Counted from the first letter of the stretch, positions 32,188-44,287 are shown. The stretch: 64,000 nt of DNA from Batrachochytrium dendrobatidis JAM81 (GCF_000203795.2 NW_006281099.1:62001-126000); one strand, 5' to 3'. A program made the numbers and translations. Notes: generated by a model not told the origin, from the letters alone.

Positions 32188-35049
32188 TTACTGAATGGAT
32201 CCATTTTGCTGAACCGATGAATCGTTGCTGAACCCACGCGTGTATCCGCCATGACTTGGACTTGCACCATTAGGTAGATTAAAACCCAGAAAGGCTGATG
32301 CGTTGACTGCCGTGTTGGTATGCATAGGCAAAGGAGAATCACATTCTTTCATGGGTGATGTATACAATCCTTCAAGTCCTGACCGAGCCATTCCCAAAAA
32401 CCCATTATGTCCAACCTCACACCCGTTGGAGATGTGAGACCCCATACTTGCAACACCTGGATGAAGCCCATCGCGTTGTGGATAACTTCCAATAGAAAAT
32501 GGTGAATTGGGTGTAAGCGATGCGTGATGCAAGATAGTTCCTGATGGGTCTGGCATGGTCATAACATTAAGATGTTGGTTTCTATTTGCATCAAAAGATC
32601 GCATGCCATCCATAGTCAGCGCATCCGATCCGAAACATACTGGTGATCCCGTACTTACTCGACGTCGATGACCCATCATGGGTGCGGTCAGGTGCTGTTG
32701 TTGAAGATAGTGCTGTTGGTGCGGTTGAGTAAAGGGTGTGGAGGAATGTATAGTATGAGATGATGTAGAATCAAGTGGAAGCAAAGAGTCGTCGATGCTA
32801 TTTCGACGAGGATCTGTACCATTGGCAAAAAAGCCACTAAACATGGTTGATTGGATCGAGGTTGTGGGAGTTGGATGAGGGGCCATTTTTTTATTGCTGC
32901 CTTTACTGCTAATGACACGCTGACTGCCTGTAGATCCAGTCGATTTGATGGATAGTGCGCGAGCAACAGTAGCATTATTGGATTTATTTGAATTGGAATG
33001 TCCATGAACTCCGCCATTTGCAATTTGATCCATTGCACTTTGGAGAATGATTGCATGCTCTCCATCACTGCCTCCTTCACCATGGCGCTCCGGATGCACT
33101 TCGACCAAGTGTTTTTGGAATGCATTCATTCTTCTAAAAGCATATCCACACGATTCGAATGGGCATTGAAAAGGTCGATCTGGTGAATGCAGCGTTCTTA
33201 AATGTCGTTGGAGATCGTGTCGGCGTCCAAATGAAACTCCACACGCAAACGGACATGCATGAGGCTTTTCCTTTGTGTGAGTAAGAAGATGAGATTTGAG
33301 GTTATACATACGAGTAAAGGTTGCGGTGCAGTCTGTGTATGTACATGCAAACGGTCGTTCTTTGGGTGATGCTAGATGGGAAAGAGCTGGATTAGAAACT
33401 TTGGAATTGTTGTTTTTGGCTGCAGAGATTGGAACGGATGTTTTCTCAAAACAAGTTGTATCATTTGAAGCAACGCCCGAAATAAAGACCGATGGAATCA
33501 CATGATTGGAAGTCGTTGGTGATTTACTGTTTCCTTGGTTAGAACTCACTGTAGGAGAAGTTCCAAATCCAGAGACCGAACCTACAGACGAGCTGCAATG
33601 ATTCTGCTGAGGACTGCCATAATGCGACCTGGTAGTGGATCCGGTAGCACTAGATGTCGATGGTCTACGCTTACGACTAGAGTTGCTGCGCATAGGACCA
33701 CCCGAAGATGCGTTTGAGCCAATAAGTAAATCCGTACCAGGCAGACGAGGAGAAGGTGGAGTGATGGTAGGAATACCTGGAATGGTTAGATGAGAGGTGT
33801 TGTGATTACTGCCGTCTACCATGGACTGATGATGGTATGCGGAGGATGGGGACGCAATTCCAAGAGCCGATGTAGGTCGTCCAAGTGATCCTCCATTTCC
33901 ATTGTTCAACGAAGAGGTATTGATATTGTATATACTGTTATTTGTGACCATTTCATTATTGGCAACATCCGTGTGTCCCATATTTGAAGCAGCGGGGGAC
34001 CAGCCAGCACCGAGAAGATCCATCTGTAACGAGGTGGCAGTGTTCCTATTGAAGCCATCCAGATTATGTGCACCAGCATTACCGGATTCAATTTCTGGCT
34101 CAGCAGTTTTTGTAGGGTTTCCTGCCAGCGTGGAATTGAACGAAGACATGATTGAACCCAAGTCACCATAAATGCTTCGATGCGGATTCAGTGTTGAGCC
34201 AAACAACTGTTGCTGTTGTTGTTGATGCAATTGCATATTCAAGTGATCAGTCTGGCTCAGCACTCCATTAAAAGTAGTTTCTCTGTCATGCATGTCTTGA
34301 TGCTGGCTAGGCAAACGTACCTGGGAAAACGCATCCACAACACCACCCATTAACGGAGAAGGCATTGGAGAAGCCAGAGGAGAGGCAGCACCAAAGTTAT
34401 TATGGGAGGGATGTGGGGACAGACTTCCAGTATCGGATGCAGCATATGAGTATGTGGACGTGGATAAAACGCCAGTGCTACGCCGTCTTCCGGCATTCAC
34501 GTTGGTTGGAATGGCAAGCGACATGGTTCCGGAACCAGTGGTCAAGGCTACACTGTCCACAGCAGGGTCATCAGTTGACAACGAAAACTCATTTGACGGA
34601 GACTGGTAGTGCATGAGTTGATGCTGCTGTTCCTGGACTAGCTGCTGATGAAGTTGTTGAATCGGCACACTGGGAATTGTCTGCTTCAAGTCCGGTTGCG
34701 GGACATTGGGCAGCAACGATGAATTGCTTCTAGGTAGGAAATCCATTCCAAAAGTATTGAACAGGGCATTAGTTTCATGAGCAGCTCCGTTTCCAGGAGT
34801 AGGAGCATGTGAATCGATTGTCAACCATCGATTGACGAGCGCATCCGTGGAAAACGGAAACTGCTCATGTTGAGTATGCTGAAGTGGACGATGTTGAAGC
34901 ATGAGCTGATGCTGCATTTGAAGCTGCTGCAACTGCAGAGAAGTAGACGGAGGCTGCGGAAGAAGGGGATTAGTGGTGTTGCTATTTGTAGTATTGGATA
35001 GCAAATCAGCAGTGAATGGCTGAGATGTTGGAGTTAAATGGTCGGTCAT
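32188..35049 (-). CDS. C2H2 zinc-finger transcription factor with Gln-rich N-terminus
   Basis: Single exon, 953 residues, start ATG at 35047-35049. Residues 20-60 and about 270-285 carry Gln runs (LQLQQLQMQHQLMLQH; LHQQQQQQLFGS). Three consecutive C2H2 fingers lie near 562-650: CTYTDCTATFTRMYNLKSH..H, CPFACGVSFGRRHDLQRH...H and CPFESCGYAFRRMNAFQKH...H, linked by TKEKPHA and SPDRPFQ. The rest is disordered, Ser/Asn-rich. The finger sequence resembles fungal regulators of the Crz1/Azf1 style, but I cannot assign an orthologue. Probably a DNA-binding regulator in the nucleus. No introns, unlike most genes here. Confidence 0.88.
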   Translation of the reverse strand: MTDHLTPTSQPFTADLLSNTTNSNTTNPLLPQPPSTSLQLQQLQMQHQLMLQHRPLQHTQHEQFPFSTDALVNRWLTIDSHAPTPGNGAAHETNALFNTFGMDFLPRSNSSLLPNVPQPDLKQTIPSVPIQQLHQQLVQEQQHQLMHYQSPSNEFSLSTDDPAVDSVALTTGSGTMSLAIPTNVNAGRRRSTGVLSTSTYSYAASDTGSLSPHPSHNNFGAASPLASPMPSPLMGGVVDAFSQVRLPSQHQDMHDRETTFNGVLSQTDHLNMQLHQQQQQQLFGSTLNPHRSIYGDLGSIMSSFNSTLAGNPTKTAEPEIESGNAGAHNLDGFNRNTATSLQMDLLGAGWSPAASNMGHTDVANNEMVTNNSIYNINTSSLNNGNGGSLGRPTSALGIASPSSAYHHQSMVDGSNHNTSHLTIPGIPTITPPSPRLPGTDLLIGSNASSGGPMRSNSSRKRRPSTSSATGSTTRSHYGSPQQNHCSSSVGSVSGFGTSPTVSSNQGNSKSPTTSNHVIPSVFISGVASNDTTCFEKTSVPISAAKNNNSKVSNPALSHLASPKERPFACTYTDCTATFTRMYNLKSHLLTHTKEKPHACPFACGVSFGRRHDLQRHLRTLHSPDRPFQCPFESCGYAFRRMNAFQKHLVEVHPERHGEGGSDGEHAIILQSAMDQIANGGVHGHSNSNKSNNATVARALSIKSTGSTGSQRVISSKGSNKKMAPHPTPTTSIQSTMFSGFFANGTDPRRNSIDDSLLPLDSTSSHTIHSSTPFTQPHQQHYLQQQHLTAPMMGHRRRVSTGSPVCFGSDALTMDGMRSFDANRNQHLNVMTMPDPSGTILHHASLTPNSPFSIGSYPQRDGLHPGVASMGSHISNGCEVGHNGFLGMARSGLEGLYTSPMKECDSPLPMHTNTAVNASAFLGFNLPNGASPSHGGYTRGFSNDSSVQQNGSIQ

Positions 35050-35975
35050 TTGAATATAACCGTCTTGTAAGCACTAAAACCTATAAACGATATGAATGGT
35101 TAGACTAATGAATGGTTGAATAGGCAATGTAGAAGGATTGAATAGGGTTGGAATGGTAACACTAGAATGATTCACTGATGAGGGCGAGTATTATTGGTAA
35201 ACCCGCAAAGTCTCGACTCAGAGCCTCTACACAACGCTAACAGCAACTCACAAACAACAATTTCTTGACTACAACCTGACAATGCTGTTCGCTGCTTATA
35301 TATCCACCTTGTAGTTTGTCAAGATTGACATTACTGCGGCTTCGCTTCATATTTGCAACCAATGTTTATCACGTGTCCTATGCAGATTCCAGTGCTTGGC
35401 CACCAGTTATTCGGGTTGTCTTGAATCCAACTTGTTACTTGTACTAATTGATCCACCATGACTTTACAATGCTTTAGTCAACCTTGTTTGATTTAGTCTT
35501 TATTAATAGCTTGTTTTTACTTGTGCACATGGGGTCAAAATCAACGTGTTTTGTTGATATCTATTGGTTGTGCTGTTTTGAAAGTCTTGATTTAAAAATA
35601 GTTTGTCATGACAAATACAGGTTTAAACATCAAGTTTGCTATTGATTCCTTCAAATGTTGGTGTCAAACATTCTTGTATTGGTATATATTTGTAGACTAA
35701 TCTCAAAACATCACACCTCTCGAGTAGACAAGGAAAGTGGATAAATGACTAAACCCTAATTAATCCAGTTGGATAAACTGCGTTATGGAAACATGATCGA
35801 ATTTATTGAGTTTTAAAACGAGACGTCATAATTCTAGTTGGAATGATCAAGCATTAAAACTCCCAGTTGATAGATATTGAAAAAACTGCAAATAGAAAAT
35901 AAAAGTAGAACTTGAAAGAAATGAATTGGGAACCCAAGAAAATATACAAAGTTCCCCCTGTTAACATAGCATGTC
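35050..35975. other. Intergenic, no gene seen
   Basis: Presumed promoter of the C2H2 gene plus 3' flank of the SWIRM gene. No long frame, no element end and no RNA gene were recognised. The sequence is AT-rich with several T-runs. Confidence 0.5.
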
Positions 35976-37448
35976 TTATGAATCAGGTGCATCCAACCAT
36001 CCTAATCTGACAAACCAGTCATAGATACGTGCGGTTTTGTTTACATCAATACGGCACCACCTTTGAGCTTCACGCTTCTTGAACACACCTTGATTGACTC
36101 GTGCAGTCAGCATAATGTCCTTGATTCGCAAGTAGGTGTCTGGCTGCAATCGCAGTACAGAGCACGTAGTAATTTCTTCTGGTTTAAGAAGATTATATCC
36201 AACAGCCGTTGGTGAAATATCCAACGGTGCACTCTTACTCCATTGGATAGGATCCTTGTTGATTACACATCGACGTCCACCCTTTCGTGATTGCTTAGTG
36301 GATCGATACACACCACCATGCTCCGTACCAAAATCAGATTGACTGCCATTTAAAGTTGTTGGTGTGAGATTACCATCTGACATGGTGGCTAATGTAGGGT
36401 TGGTGTAAAACCAAGGTTGATCCTGACTGCTAGGGTTGGAATCACGTCGCTTGGCCAATGGCATTGTTATAATGGGCAGTGACACGCGAGCAACCCGTGT
36501 TGCTACTGCAAGCGACCCTGTTTGTGGGTTGGAGCTTGTAATAGTGGATTGAATAGATATATCATGTGCGTTTTGAATATGGAGAGGTTTAGCATCAGAA
36601 GTGGGGTATACAGTATCGGCAATACGAGTACTAGATTGTTCATTATTAGTTGGCTGGGACAACAACCGCTGAAGTTTGAATCGCTGCCAAGTGTGCGGTT
36701 CACCCGTGCATGGTAAGCTAGCTGGAGATGCACAGGTGTAGCCAGCACTGGCACTCTGACGCATGGGAATGCATGAAAGCGTTCCGCCATGTTTTGCAAT
36801 ACCAGTATGACCGATAGGGGTCTTTGGAGAAATTGCTTTCAAAGTAGAAGAAAGTCTAGATGTATGAATTGCAGTCGGTCCACCTCGTCTTAGTAGCTTG
36901 GCCACTTTACTACGACGATTATCAGTAGCAATGCATTTGATACTACGAACACTATGGCTAGTGGCTGTGCTGGTAGTTTTCATTCCAGCTCCGATCGTAT
37001 CCAAAACGCAATGGTTTGTATCTGGAATGGATCGAGTATTGGCCTCGAGAGCATGGTTAGAACGATCGTACAACAGCGCAGCTGGATTGTCTAAAAATGC
37101 AGCATATACATCCAGTTTGATGACTCCTTGTGGAGAAACACGGTTTGATGGCATGAATTTGTATGCTAAAGACGAGGGTTGGGATGCAGACGACGATGCA
37201 GATGAACTTGACGACGGGGGTGGGGATATAGGAAGGCCACCATGCGACGGCGCTCCCCAATGAGTTTCTATACCAATATGAGTGGATATACTGTTGTTTG
37301 TCTGGAATGCACCCATGCCTATATTATTGCTTGACAGAGCTGGCTGTGCACCAGTAGAAATGCGTTGAATGGAGCGATTGGGGTTAGACTTTCGAGAGCG
37401 ATGACGGACAGGACTGACTTCAGAGGCAAAGTCGGCTACAACTGGCAT
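35976..37448 (-). CDS. SWIRM-domain protein (chromatin-associated, Fun19/Laf-like)
   Basis: Single exon, 490 residues. The first 400 are disordered, basic and Ser-rich, with a Ser run PPPSSSSSASSSASQPSS. The C-terminal 85 residues form a SWIRM domain: TCSVLRLQPDTYLRIKDIML, then FKKREAQRWCRIDVNKTARI, then YDWFVRLGWLDAP. SWIRM domains are helical and bind DNA or nucleosomes; stand-alone fungal examples such as Fun19 or S. pombe Laf1/2 associate with histone deacetylase complexes. Function here is inferred from this domain only. It lies in tandem with the C2H2 gene on minus. Confidence 0.85.
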   Translation of the reverse strand: MPVVADFASEVSPVRHRSRKSNPNRSIQRISTGAQPALSSNNIGMGAFQTNNSISTHIGIETHWGAPSHGGLPISPPPSSSSSASSSASQPSSLAYKFMPSNRVSPQGVIKLDVYAAFLDNPAALLYDRSNHALEANTRSIPDTNHCVLDTIGAGMKTTSTATSHSVRSIKCIATDNRRSKVAKLLRRGGPTAIHTSRLSSTLKAISPKTPIGHTGIAKHGGTLSCIPMRQSASAGYTCASPASLPCTGEPHTWQRFKLQRLLSQPTNNEQSSTRIADTVYPTSDAKPLHIQNAHDISIQSTITSSNPQTGSLAVATRVARVSLPIITMPLAKRRDSNPSSQDQPWFYTNPTLATMSDGNLTPTTLNGSQSDFGTEHGGVYRSTKQSRKGGRRCVINKDPIQWSKSAPLDISPTAVGYNLLKPEEITTCSVLRLQPDTYLRIKDIMLTARVNQGVFKKREAQRWCRIDVNKTARIYDWFVRLGWLDAPDS

Positions 37449-39483
37449 CTTCTTGGGTTTGGAATATAAATATGTATAAAAGAAAATATTAAAAGAACCG
37501 CTCCAGTAGACAATTTAAAAAAGAAAAATTGCAAGAGCCAATTGTATAGAAATGGAATGCTTTGTAGCAGCAAAAGTATGGATGGACTGGGATAGGATAG
37601 ACTTGTTGCCGTGATAGAATCTACCAAAAAATGTATTCAAATGGATGGACTAGGGAAATAGTCCTTGAACTTCAAGTGAATGATGGCTATAGAATATAGG
37701 AATAGATTGACAACCAATTCTGAAATTCTGACTATTTATGTAATTCACGACCCGCTTCGACATGTTTTGAAAGTTCAAGGGTAGGACGTTTCGCGTTTTG
37801 AATCAAATTCATCAGCTTCCTAATGCGATTTGCGTGTTGTGCACTCATTACCGCCGTATTGTTTGTCTTGATCATCAAAGCGTGACTTGCTCAAGTTTGT
37901 CAAGTTCAGTGGTTGATGCAAGTGCATAGTAGGTGCCTGGCAAGTATCGAGGTCAGTCAGTCTCATCACTGCCGTACTCTATCAAGGATATGCATAAAAT
38001 GATCAACTCAATTTATCCACAGTATTAGCAGCAGTCAATGTATTGATTATTTGCCTTGAATTGCCTTTTCTTCTATGCCACATATTGTCACTAGCAACTT
38101 GACATCGCGGTGCAAAATACACCTGGTTTGTTATATTCAAATACAATGTGTCGTCTCAGCCATCATTTATTCTTGGCCCATCTGAATATCTTGCACATCC
38201 ATATTGTTCATTAATGGGTTGTCTATTCGCAAATGTGTCTAGTGCAATGGACTTTCATCACATCTGGCAAAACACTCTAGTTTTTTATATGGATCACGTG
38301 GCTGTTGATTATTCAATTTCAAACTCTTGTTTACAATGCAAAGCCAAATAAAGATTCTTGAATCTTGTTGGTATCACATTGCATCATCATACATTCAAAT
38401 TGCATCACAAAGTTCCTATCAATCACCAATCAGAATGAATCAAGCACTCTAGAAAATATGCCGATAGATATCCTTGTCAAAAAAATAAATATCTTGATAT
38501 ACTAGCTCAAACATCACGCTGCCATACCAACTCTAAATGGCAGCTGGTTTAGCCAAGCAACTACATTTACAAACTATGCATCGCGCTGTTGTGCACAACA
38601 CTCGGCTGGTGGCAAAGAGAATGAAAAACTATCTGCAACTATTACCACTGTATCATGCATTCAAGCCCTGTTCAAGCTACGATTCTTTCATCCAAACCAA
38701 ACATTGCAATATTGAATGATCGACATGGAAACAGCAGTCGCATTTCTGAAACGGAAAACCTGTGTTTTCAACCATGAGCAAATATACCTGCATGAAACTG
38801 GGTTCACTTGTTGTAATTCAAATATTTGGTTCGACTGTTTTGATGTCAAGAAACTCACTTTTATTGTATCCTAAAAACTTGTCAACTGTGTAATGTATGG
38901 CTACTAAAAGAAAGCACGTTCAAAGCTGTAGGTTGGTTGTGTGTGCATCGTATGACGGATGTTGTGATCACTTCTTGCTTTGGAATAAGCAATGATCGAA
39001 TATTCATTGTACTCTCCTATCAGGAATGGATTGCTGTAATAGACATCCCAACTTCTCAATAAACACTGCAATAGTGTTTCATTTTACGTGAATATGGCTG
39101 CAATAGAATGGGTGTAGATGACCGTTGCTTGGTGTATGTGTCACAAGGGCTATAAATTGTGTTCCGCTTTTTATGCTAATCAATTCCTAAATATTGATCA
39201 CCCTGACAGATGTTGGACAACCCTAACGACCATAAAGCAGTCAAAATCTGACACCATTAACAAAGACGACGATCAATTGTAGAGGCAGACAACCTATTCG
39301 GTGAATGGAGAGATGAACAATCTCAAAACGATTCATTCTGCCATTTGTCAAAAAGATTGTGCTCCAGAAAGCAATATTACAAAGCTTGAGCATAGTTTAA
39401 AAAGCACATTCTTGTATATGTGATAGTTGGTGTCCAGCCCTAGCCCTAGTTGAACAACCGCCCGATGAAGCATTTAGAAACAA
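37449..39483. other. Intergenic, about 2 kb, with a solo element end
   Basis: No gene is supported. A 60-codon frame at 38537 has no recognisable features. TIR copy 6 occupies the 3' part (to about 39102). The remainder presumably includes the promoters of the SWIRM gene and the secreted-protein gene. Confidence 0.5.
38715..39102. mobile_element. TIR element copy 6, right end intact
   Basis: The right repeat AGTGTTTCATTTTACGTGAA ...TGGCTGCAA ends near 39102. The inner block GAAACAGCAGTCGCATTTCTG (about 38728) aligns with GAAAACAGCAGTTGTATTTCCG in copy 7, and GTAATGTATGGCTACTAAAA aligns with copies 1 and 8. The left inverted repeat is not found. Boundaries are approximate. Confidence 0.55.
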
Positions 39484-39490
39484 TATAAAT
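39484..39490 (+). promoter_or_regulatory. Possible TATA box
   Basis: TATAAAT 43 bases before the start codon of the secreted-protein gene. The spacing to the ATG is short, so the transcript leader would be very short. Tentative. Confidence 0.35.
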
Positions 39491-39532
39491 ACTGAGCAGG
39501 ACTCGAACGGATTGTCAATATTCTCAATCATC

Positions 39533-40384
39533 ATGAAATTTGCACTGGCATATACAGTTTGTTTGTTGACTGCTTCGGCAGTAGCAGTAGTGATCGAAAA
39601 AAGTGACAATACCGCATTTGTCGTTTTACAGCGTCGTGGAGATACAGATGATTCTCAGAGTCCCTCAAATAGTTCGGGACCATCAAGTCCTAGTTCTAGT
39701 GAACCTCCAGCTACTACTGAGACGCCTGATGATTTAAATGAAGAGTTGGGTCCTTCTCCATTTCAAAGAAAGAACAACGGTTTTATTTGTCGAGCTGGAA
39801 AAGGCAATCGTGGTCCGTGCCGAAATGGTCCTCCTGGTTTACGTAGAAATGGTCCTCCTGGTTTACGTAGAAATGGTCCTGGTTTACGCCGAGGAGGAAA
39901 TTGTGGTATGCGTCGAGGCAATCGTTGTGGTATACGTCGAGGTGGTCTCTCTGGCTCAGAACAAGAAATTCCCTCCGACTCAGAACAAGAAGTTCATTCT
40001 GGTTCACAAGAAATTCCCCCTGAATCACAGGAAATTCCCTCTACATCACAACAGGGAGATTCTTCTGAATCACAACAACAAGTTCATTCTGAATCACAAG
40101 AAATCCCTCCTGAATCACAACAGGAAGATCCTTTTGGCTTTGAAAATACAGGCATTTGCCCATCAGGCAAGCTTTTACTAGGCGACCTTGAATGCGATGA
40201 ACCTACTCAAAAACCAAAAAAAGGCATCAAGCGTCAATGCAAGACATGTGGCGATAATTTTAAACGCCGTTGGTCTAAAATTAAAAAATCCAAACCAAAG
40301 AAATCGCTTGATTCCGATGGATCAGAATTTGGTCCAGAACCCACTGCTTCCTCTGAGGATGTAAATGATGATGATTTGGAGTAG
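39533..40384 (+). CDS. Predicted secreted, repeat-rich basic/acidic protein, unrecognised
   Basis: 283 residues, single exon, ATG at 39533. The N-terminus (MKFALAYTVCLLTASAVAV) is a clear signal peptide. Next comes a Ser/Pro-rich acidic stretch. About residues 97-121 are three tandem units close to RNGPPGLR, then MRRGNRCGIRRGG (Arg/Gly-rich with Cys). About 142-205 holds an array of short units around SESQEIPPESQQ. The C-terminal part has a Lys-rich segment with CKTCGDN and ends in an acidic tail (SEDVNDDDLE). About eight Cys could form disulphides. No enzyme domain is visible. Unit-length repeats point to fast evolution by replication slippage. Candidate extracellular or surface protein; function unknown. 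Confidence 0.7.
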   Translation: MKFALAYTVCLLTASAVAVVIEKSDNTAFVVLQRRGDTDDSQSPSNSSGPSSPSSSEPPATTETPDDLNEELGPSPFQRKNNGFICRAGKGNRGPCRNGPPGLRRNGPPGLRRNGPGLRRGGNCGMRRGNRCGIRRGGLSGSEQEIPSDSEQEVHSGSQEIPPESQEIPSTSQQGDSSESQQQVHSESQEIPPESQQEDPFGFENTGICPSGKLLLGDLECDEPTQKPKKGIKRQCKTCGDNFKRRWSKIKKSKPKKSLDSDGSEFGPEPTASSEDVNDDDLE

Positions 40385-40794
40385 GAGTTTTTGATGGGAT
40401 ATAATCTATTGGTGGATGTAGACAAGATGGGTCATCGAGTTTATACAACCAATATTTGAATCCTTTTAAACCACATTCGATATCGCATTGCGCATCCATG
40501 ACATAAATCTAATTGCTTTTAAACTCCCAACATTCGCTGCTACCAACTTTGATTCACTCTCGACAAATAAATGTATTGCATCAACATCTAAAGTAGAGTT
40601 TGTTTTAATATACGAGTTTTAATTCAGATATTGCACACTTAGTGGCCAACAATCAAGATTTAAACTGGGTTTCATTAAGTTTGGAAATTCAGATAATTAA
40701 AAACAGCAGTCGTAGTAGATCGAATAGCTGCAAGACAGTATCGCAATATGGTTTCAAATGAAACAAGAGTGTTCATGAATGATGATCAGAAAAT
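40385..40794. other. Intergenic between convergent genes
   Basis: A 410-bp AT-rich stretch between the stops of the secreted-protein gene and the CSC1 gene. No gene or repeat was recognised. Confidence 0.5.
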
Positions 40795-43700
40795 CTAACG
40801 TTTTTGCAATACATGTGTATTAGTTTCACCCTTGCTATCAACCAATGCACGCATCTCGTAAGCATCGGATACATCTTTTCCATATCCATCAAAGGACATG
40901 GGTTCAGGCGTTACTACCGTGTACCTTCCTTGAAAATCAATACGGTCAAGACCTTCTACAACCGATTCAGAAGGTGTAAGCACAATAGGTTCATCTTCTG
41001 GTGGTCCTTCACCTCGTCCAGCTTCTGCATCAGCACTGCCATTGCGAGAAGCTACGCGCTGACTAGATCGATCAGACTGGAAGCTTTGCATACGCTTTTT
41101 AAGATTTTTGGCAATAGTAACATATTGATCTCGCGACTCGCCTACTTTGGTTTTGCGAACATAGTCCACCAGGTCAAGATAGTCAGGATGGTAAAAGGTG
41201 TGCAGCATGGATTTGCTTTGAGGTGCAACCCATACTTTTACCAAAGGCTTTACCATGGCTGGGTTAAAGAGACGATTGGCAAGAGCATTCTTGTCAGAAA
41301 CAGCACTCTTGCGAGCCTCATGTTCAGCACCACTTTCTGGGTCAGCCACAGTGGTAGCAGAATTTCCTCGATCGTCTACTGCAGTGGTAGACCCGTCGCG
41401 ATGGTCTATAAGCGGTAAAAATGCAGCAGAATGTCGCTTTGATACATAGGCAGCCCTTGGTGCAAGGTAGAACGAGCAAAACAAGTAAAATGCAATAGTG
41501 ATAAACACCAGCACGACAACAATCATACTCTGCGATTTGCCATTTCCAGTGGAAGATTTGACTGCAGAAGTGACCACAATCGATCCAAATGTCATGAGTT
41601 GGAATGCACCAACAATAAAGCACATGATGTTGAAAACCTTGGGCCACCATGTTCCGCCAGTTTCCTGCTTCACCTCGTACACGTAAAGTAACTGGTACTT
41701 CATGACCACATAAGCCAGCAAGAACAAAACAGTGACAAACGGAACAATAATGGGGGCAATGACAGCGTATCCAAGCCCGATAAGAGCCACAAGAGTCAAG
41801 AAACCATACGTGATCATAAAGTCAAAGGCAGGCTCGTCATTCAGCTCATATTCTTGTCGGGGAGTAAGAGTAAAGTATTTGCGCTTGATGTATCCAATCA
41901 CCAAAGGAGCGCCTTGAATAATCTCGACACCGTAACTGGTGTAACCAGCAATAATATACAAAAGTACTACATTTCCACGAGCGACAATATCTGTAGCAAC
42001 CTGCTGCCAGATCAGATTGTTTGAAACAGATCCAGCTGTAAGTGCAGTCCATATACTCTTGACACCAGTGATGCCCACCACGTTGATAATCAGCTGATTG
42101 TAAACTTGAAAGACAAAGTATTTGTAGAGTACAGACTTTTCAACGCCTGGGCCCGAAACAACGCCTTGAGTACGGGCTACAACGCGCAGGGCCATGGGGA
42201 GCAAGATATTACTCAACGCAACCAGACCAGGACCAACAAAAGATTTTACGATAACATTGAGACCTTGGTTTCGACTGATAAAATTGGCAATTCCAGGAGA
42301 ATAGGCGGAAATGCTTTCGATAGTGACAAGAGTGCCCAAAAATGCTTGAAAAAAGGTCCATCCAATAGTAATGGCAGCCAGCATACCGAATGCAATTAAA
42401 CGACGGGTGTTGCGAATGGCCGACATGACACCGACGTTTTCCCAAATCAAATGTTCAAAATTAGGACTAACCTTGAAGCGAGGCGGTGCAATCATCTGGG
42501 TTCGCATAGTGGTTTTGATGAAACCAGCAAGTTTGTTTGCAGCCGAATGGGCACCTTTGATGGAATCAAAGCTTATAAATGCCGACGAGTTGGCCTTGTA
42601 ATAATCATCACCCTTGGACCGCATTTCGTAGATTTCGCTTTCAAGGCGTCGAATTTCTTTGCCGTAATAGTCAATCGAATCTACCTTTTTACCGTCAATC
42701 AAATGAAACAAATATCCTCCAATCTTGTGGGTAGGACGTTCACTTGGCAAGTTGTATGGATCCTTCAAATCTATTAAAGCATACAAGATTCCAATAAAAT
42801 ATTAGCAAATCAGTGCTGTGTAATACTTGAAAAATCAACGAAAAGCATTGAATATTTACATTTTACAAAAACCGCTTCAAGAGCAAACGTAGCTTCGGTA
42901 TGTGCTTTCATCAGCTGTGGAAGAGTTGTAAAATCACGGCCCCTCAAGATTTGGCTGGGCGGGTAAGACAGATCAGCACTTTTGATAAAGTCTTCCAGCA
43001 CGCCCTCCTTGCTCATATGTTCAGATACATCTGTCACGAGTACACAACGACTGTAGAAACTATTGAGGTAATCTGGGCTGGAAAAGTATGCCTTTCGTAA
43101 TTTGATATACTCCAACCAAGTTGTGTAGAGTAAATCTACAACGCAAAGGTTAGCCAAAAAGTCGGCGTATAAATATGCTACAGACCCATCAAAACTTACA
43201 ATAGGCATAAATAGAAATTATCCACGCGAAAAATGCAGGAATGTAGAATAACTGGGATTCGGCATTGACCATGTTGGAAATACTAAACAGGGTCAAACTA
43301 GGATTGAATGCAGGATTTGCACCATCATTATCGGATCCAGGAGAAAATATAGGAGGATCGATGTTTGGAGCGTGGAAATTAACTGCGCAGAGGATAATTG
43401 CCAAGATTGTTGTGCCGACAAAAAGTCGAACGAGGACGTTGATGAATCGTAAAAACATGACAGCATCAAGACCAATTTTACCGACAAGTTCAAGCTCATC
43501 AGTAAAAAAAGACGGTTTGATCCAAGAAACGGGGCTTGCACTGAGTGGTTGTGGCCGCTTACTAGATATTTACAGGAATGAGCCAAAATGCCCGACATTC
43601 TATATTCAGCCTATTGTATAGCATTCAAATCAAATACTCAACTCTTCCTCGGCAAATTTTAGCCGTGGCTCATATACATTTTTGTTTGTAGTTCGAAGTA

Positions 43701-44287
43701 AGGAGAAACCAACAATAAGTGCTACAAAATAACAAAATTACAGCATGACTTGGTAAGATTTACTTGTTTCATGTGGATTAGGATTTCAAACATGGATATA
43801 CAGTCAAGTTATGTGGATGGATAAAACTGGCAATATGAATCCAGGTGAAGTCGAGGAATTCATGCCGCAATTAGTATACTTGAGTAAAACATAGCCACGA
43901 CAGACCAAACAAATGTGCAACAACATCATAGCCATCACTGCCACATCAATCCATTCTAAACCCAATGTTTAGAATACTCCATCAATAGGGGAAAGAACTG
44001 AATTCAAAGCAGGAGTGGAACAACAGCTATTTGATAGATAGCAAGTCATAGTGGAAGAGTAAGACTAAAACAGATTGAAGTGACAGTGCAATTGGGTGAT
44101 TGACAGAGCACAGAATTCCAACTCAGACGATGCACTCTTCATCCTGCTGTTTGATCATCTGTAGTGACAATTATTCTGCGAATGCAAAAAAAACAATGCA
44201 TTGAAACACCGACTTACCAGCAGAAATGGCAATATTAGTGCCAAAGGCTGTCAGTAAGGATATCAGGTCACTGTAAACAGGAGCCAT
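40795..44287 (-). CDS. CSC1: CSC1/OSCA/TMEM63-type cation channel (RSN1_7TM family)
   Basis: Osmo- or mechanosensitive calcium-permeable channel family. Exons 44218-44287, 43643-43721, 43200-43561, 42860-43135 and 40795-42770 join in frame to 920 residues. Landmarks: MAPVYSDLISLLTAFGTNIA (TM0), ALIVGFSLLRTTNKNVYEPR, WIKPSFFTDELELVGKIG and DAVMFLRFINVLVRLFVG. The cytosolic RNA-recognition-like loop follows (RCVLVTDVSEHMS; SAFISFDSIKGAHSAANKL). Next is the channel core (APPRFKVSPNFEHLIWENVG, IIQGAPLVIGYIKRKYFTLT, FAFLLAYV-like helices). The C-terminal tail is about 200 residues and hydrophilic. One donor is GTTGAG, used also in EHD3. The 64-nt third intron (43136-43199) has a CTAAC branch site. 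Assignment is firm. Confidence 0.92.

Noticed and set aside
43178..43199. A 22-nt intron in the CSC1 gene (GTAAGT...CTGTAG).
   Set aside because: A later acceptor gives a 64-nt intron with a CTAAC branch site and the same frame, which fits the other introns.
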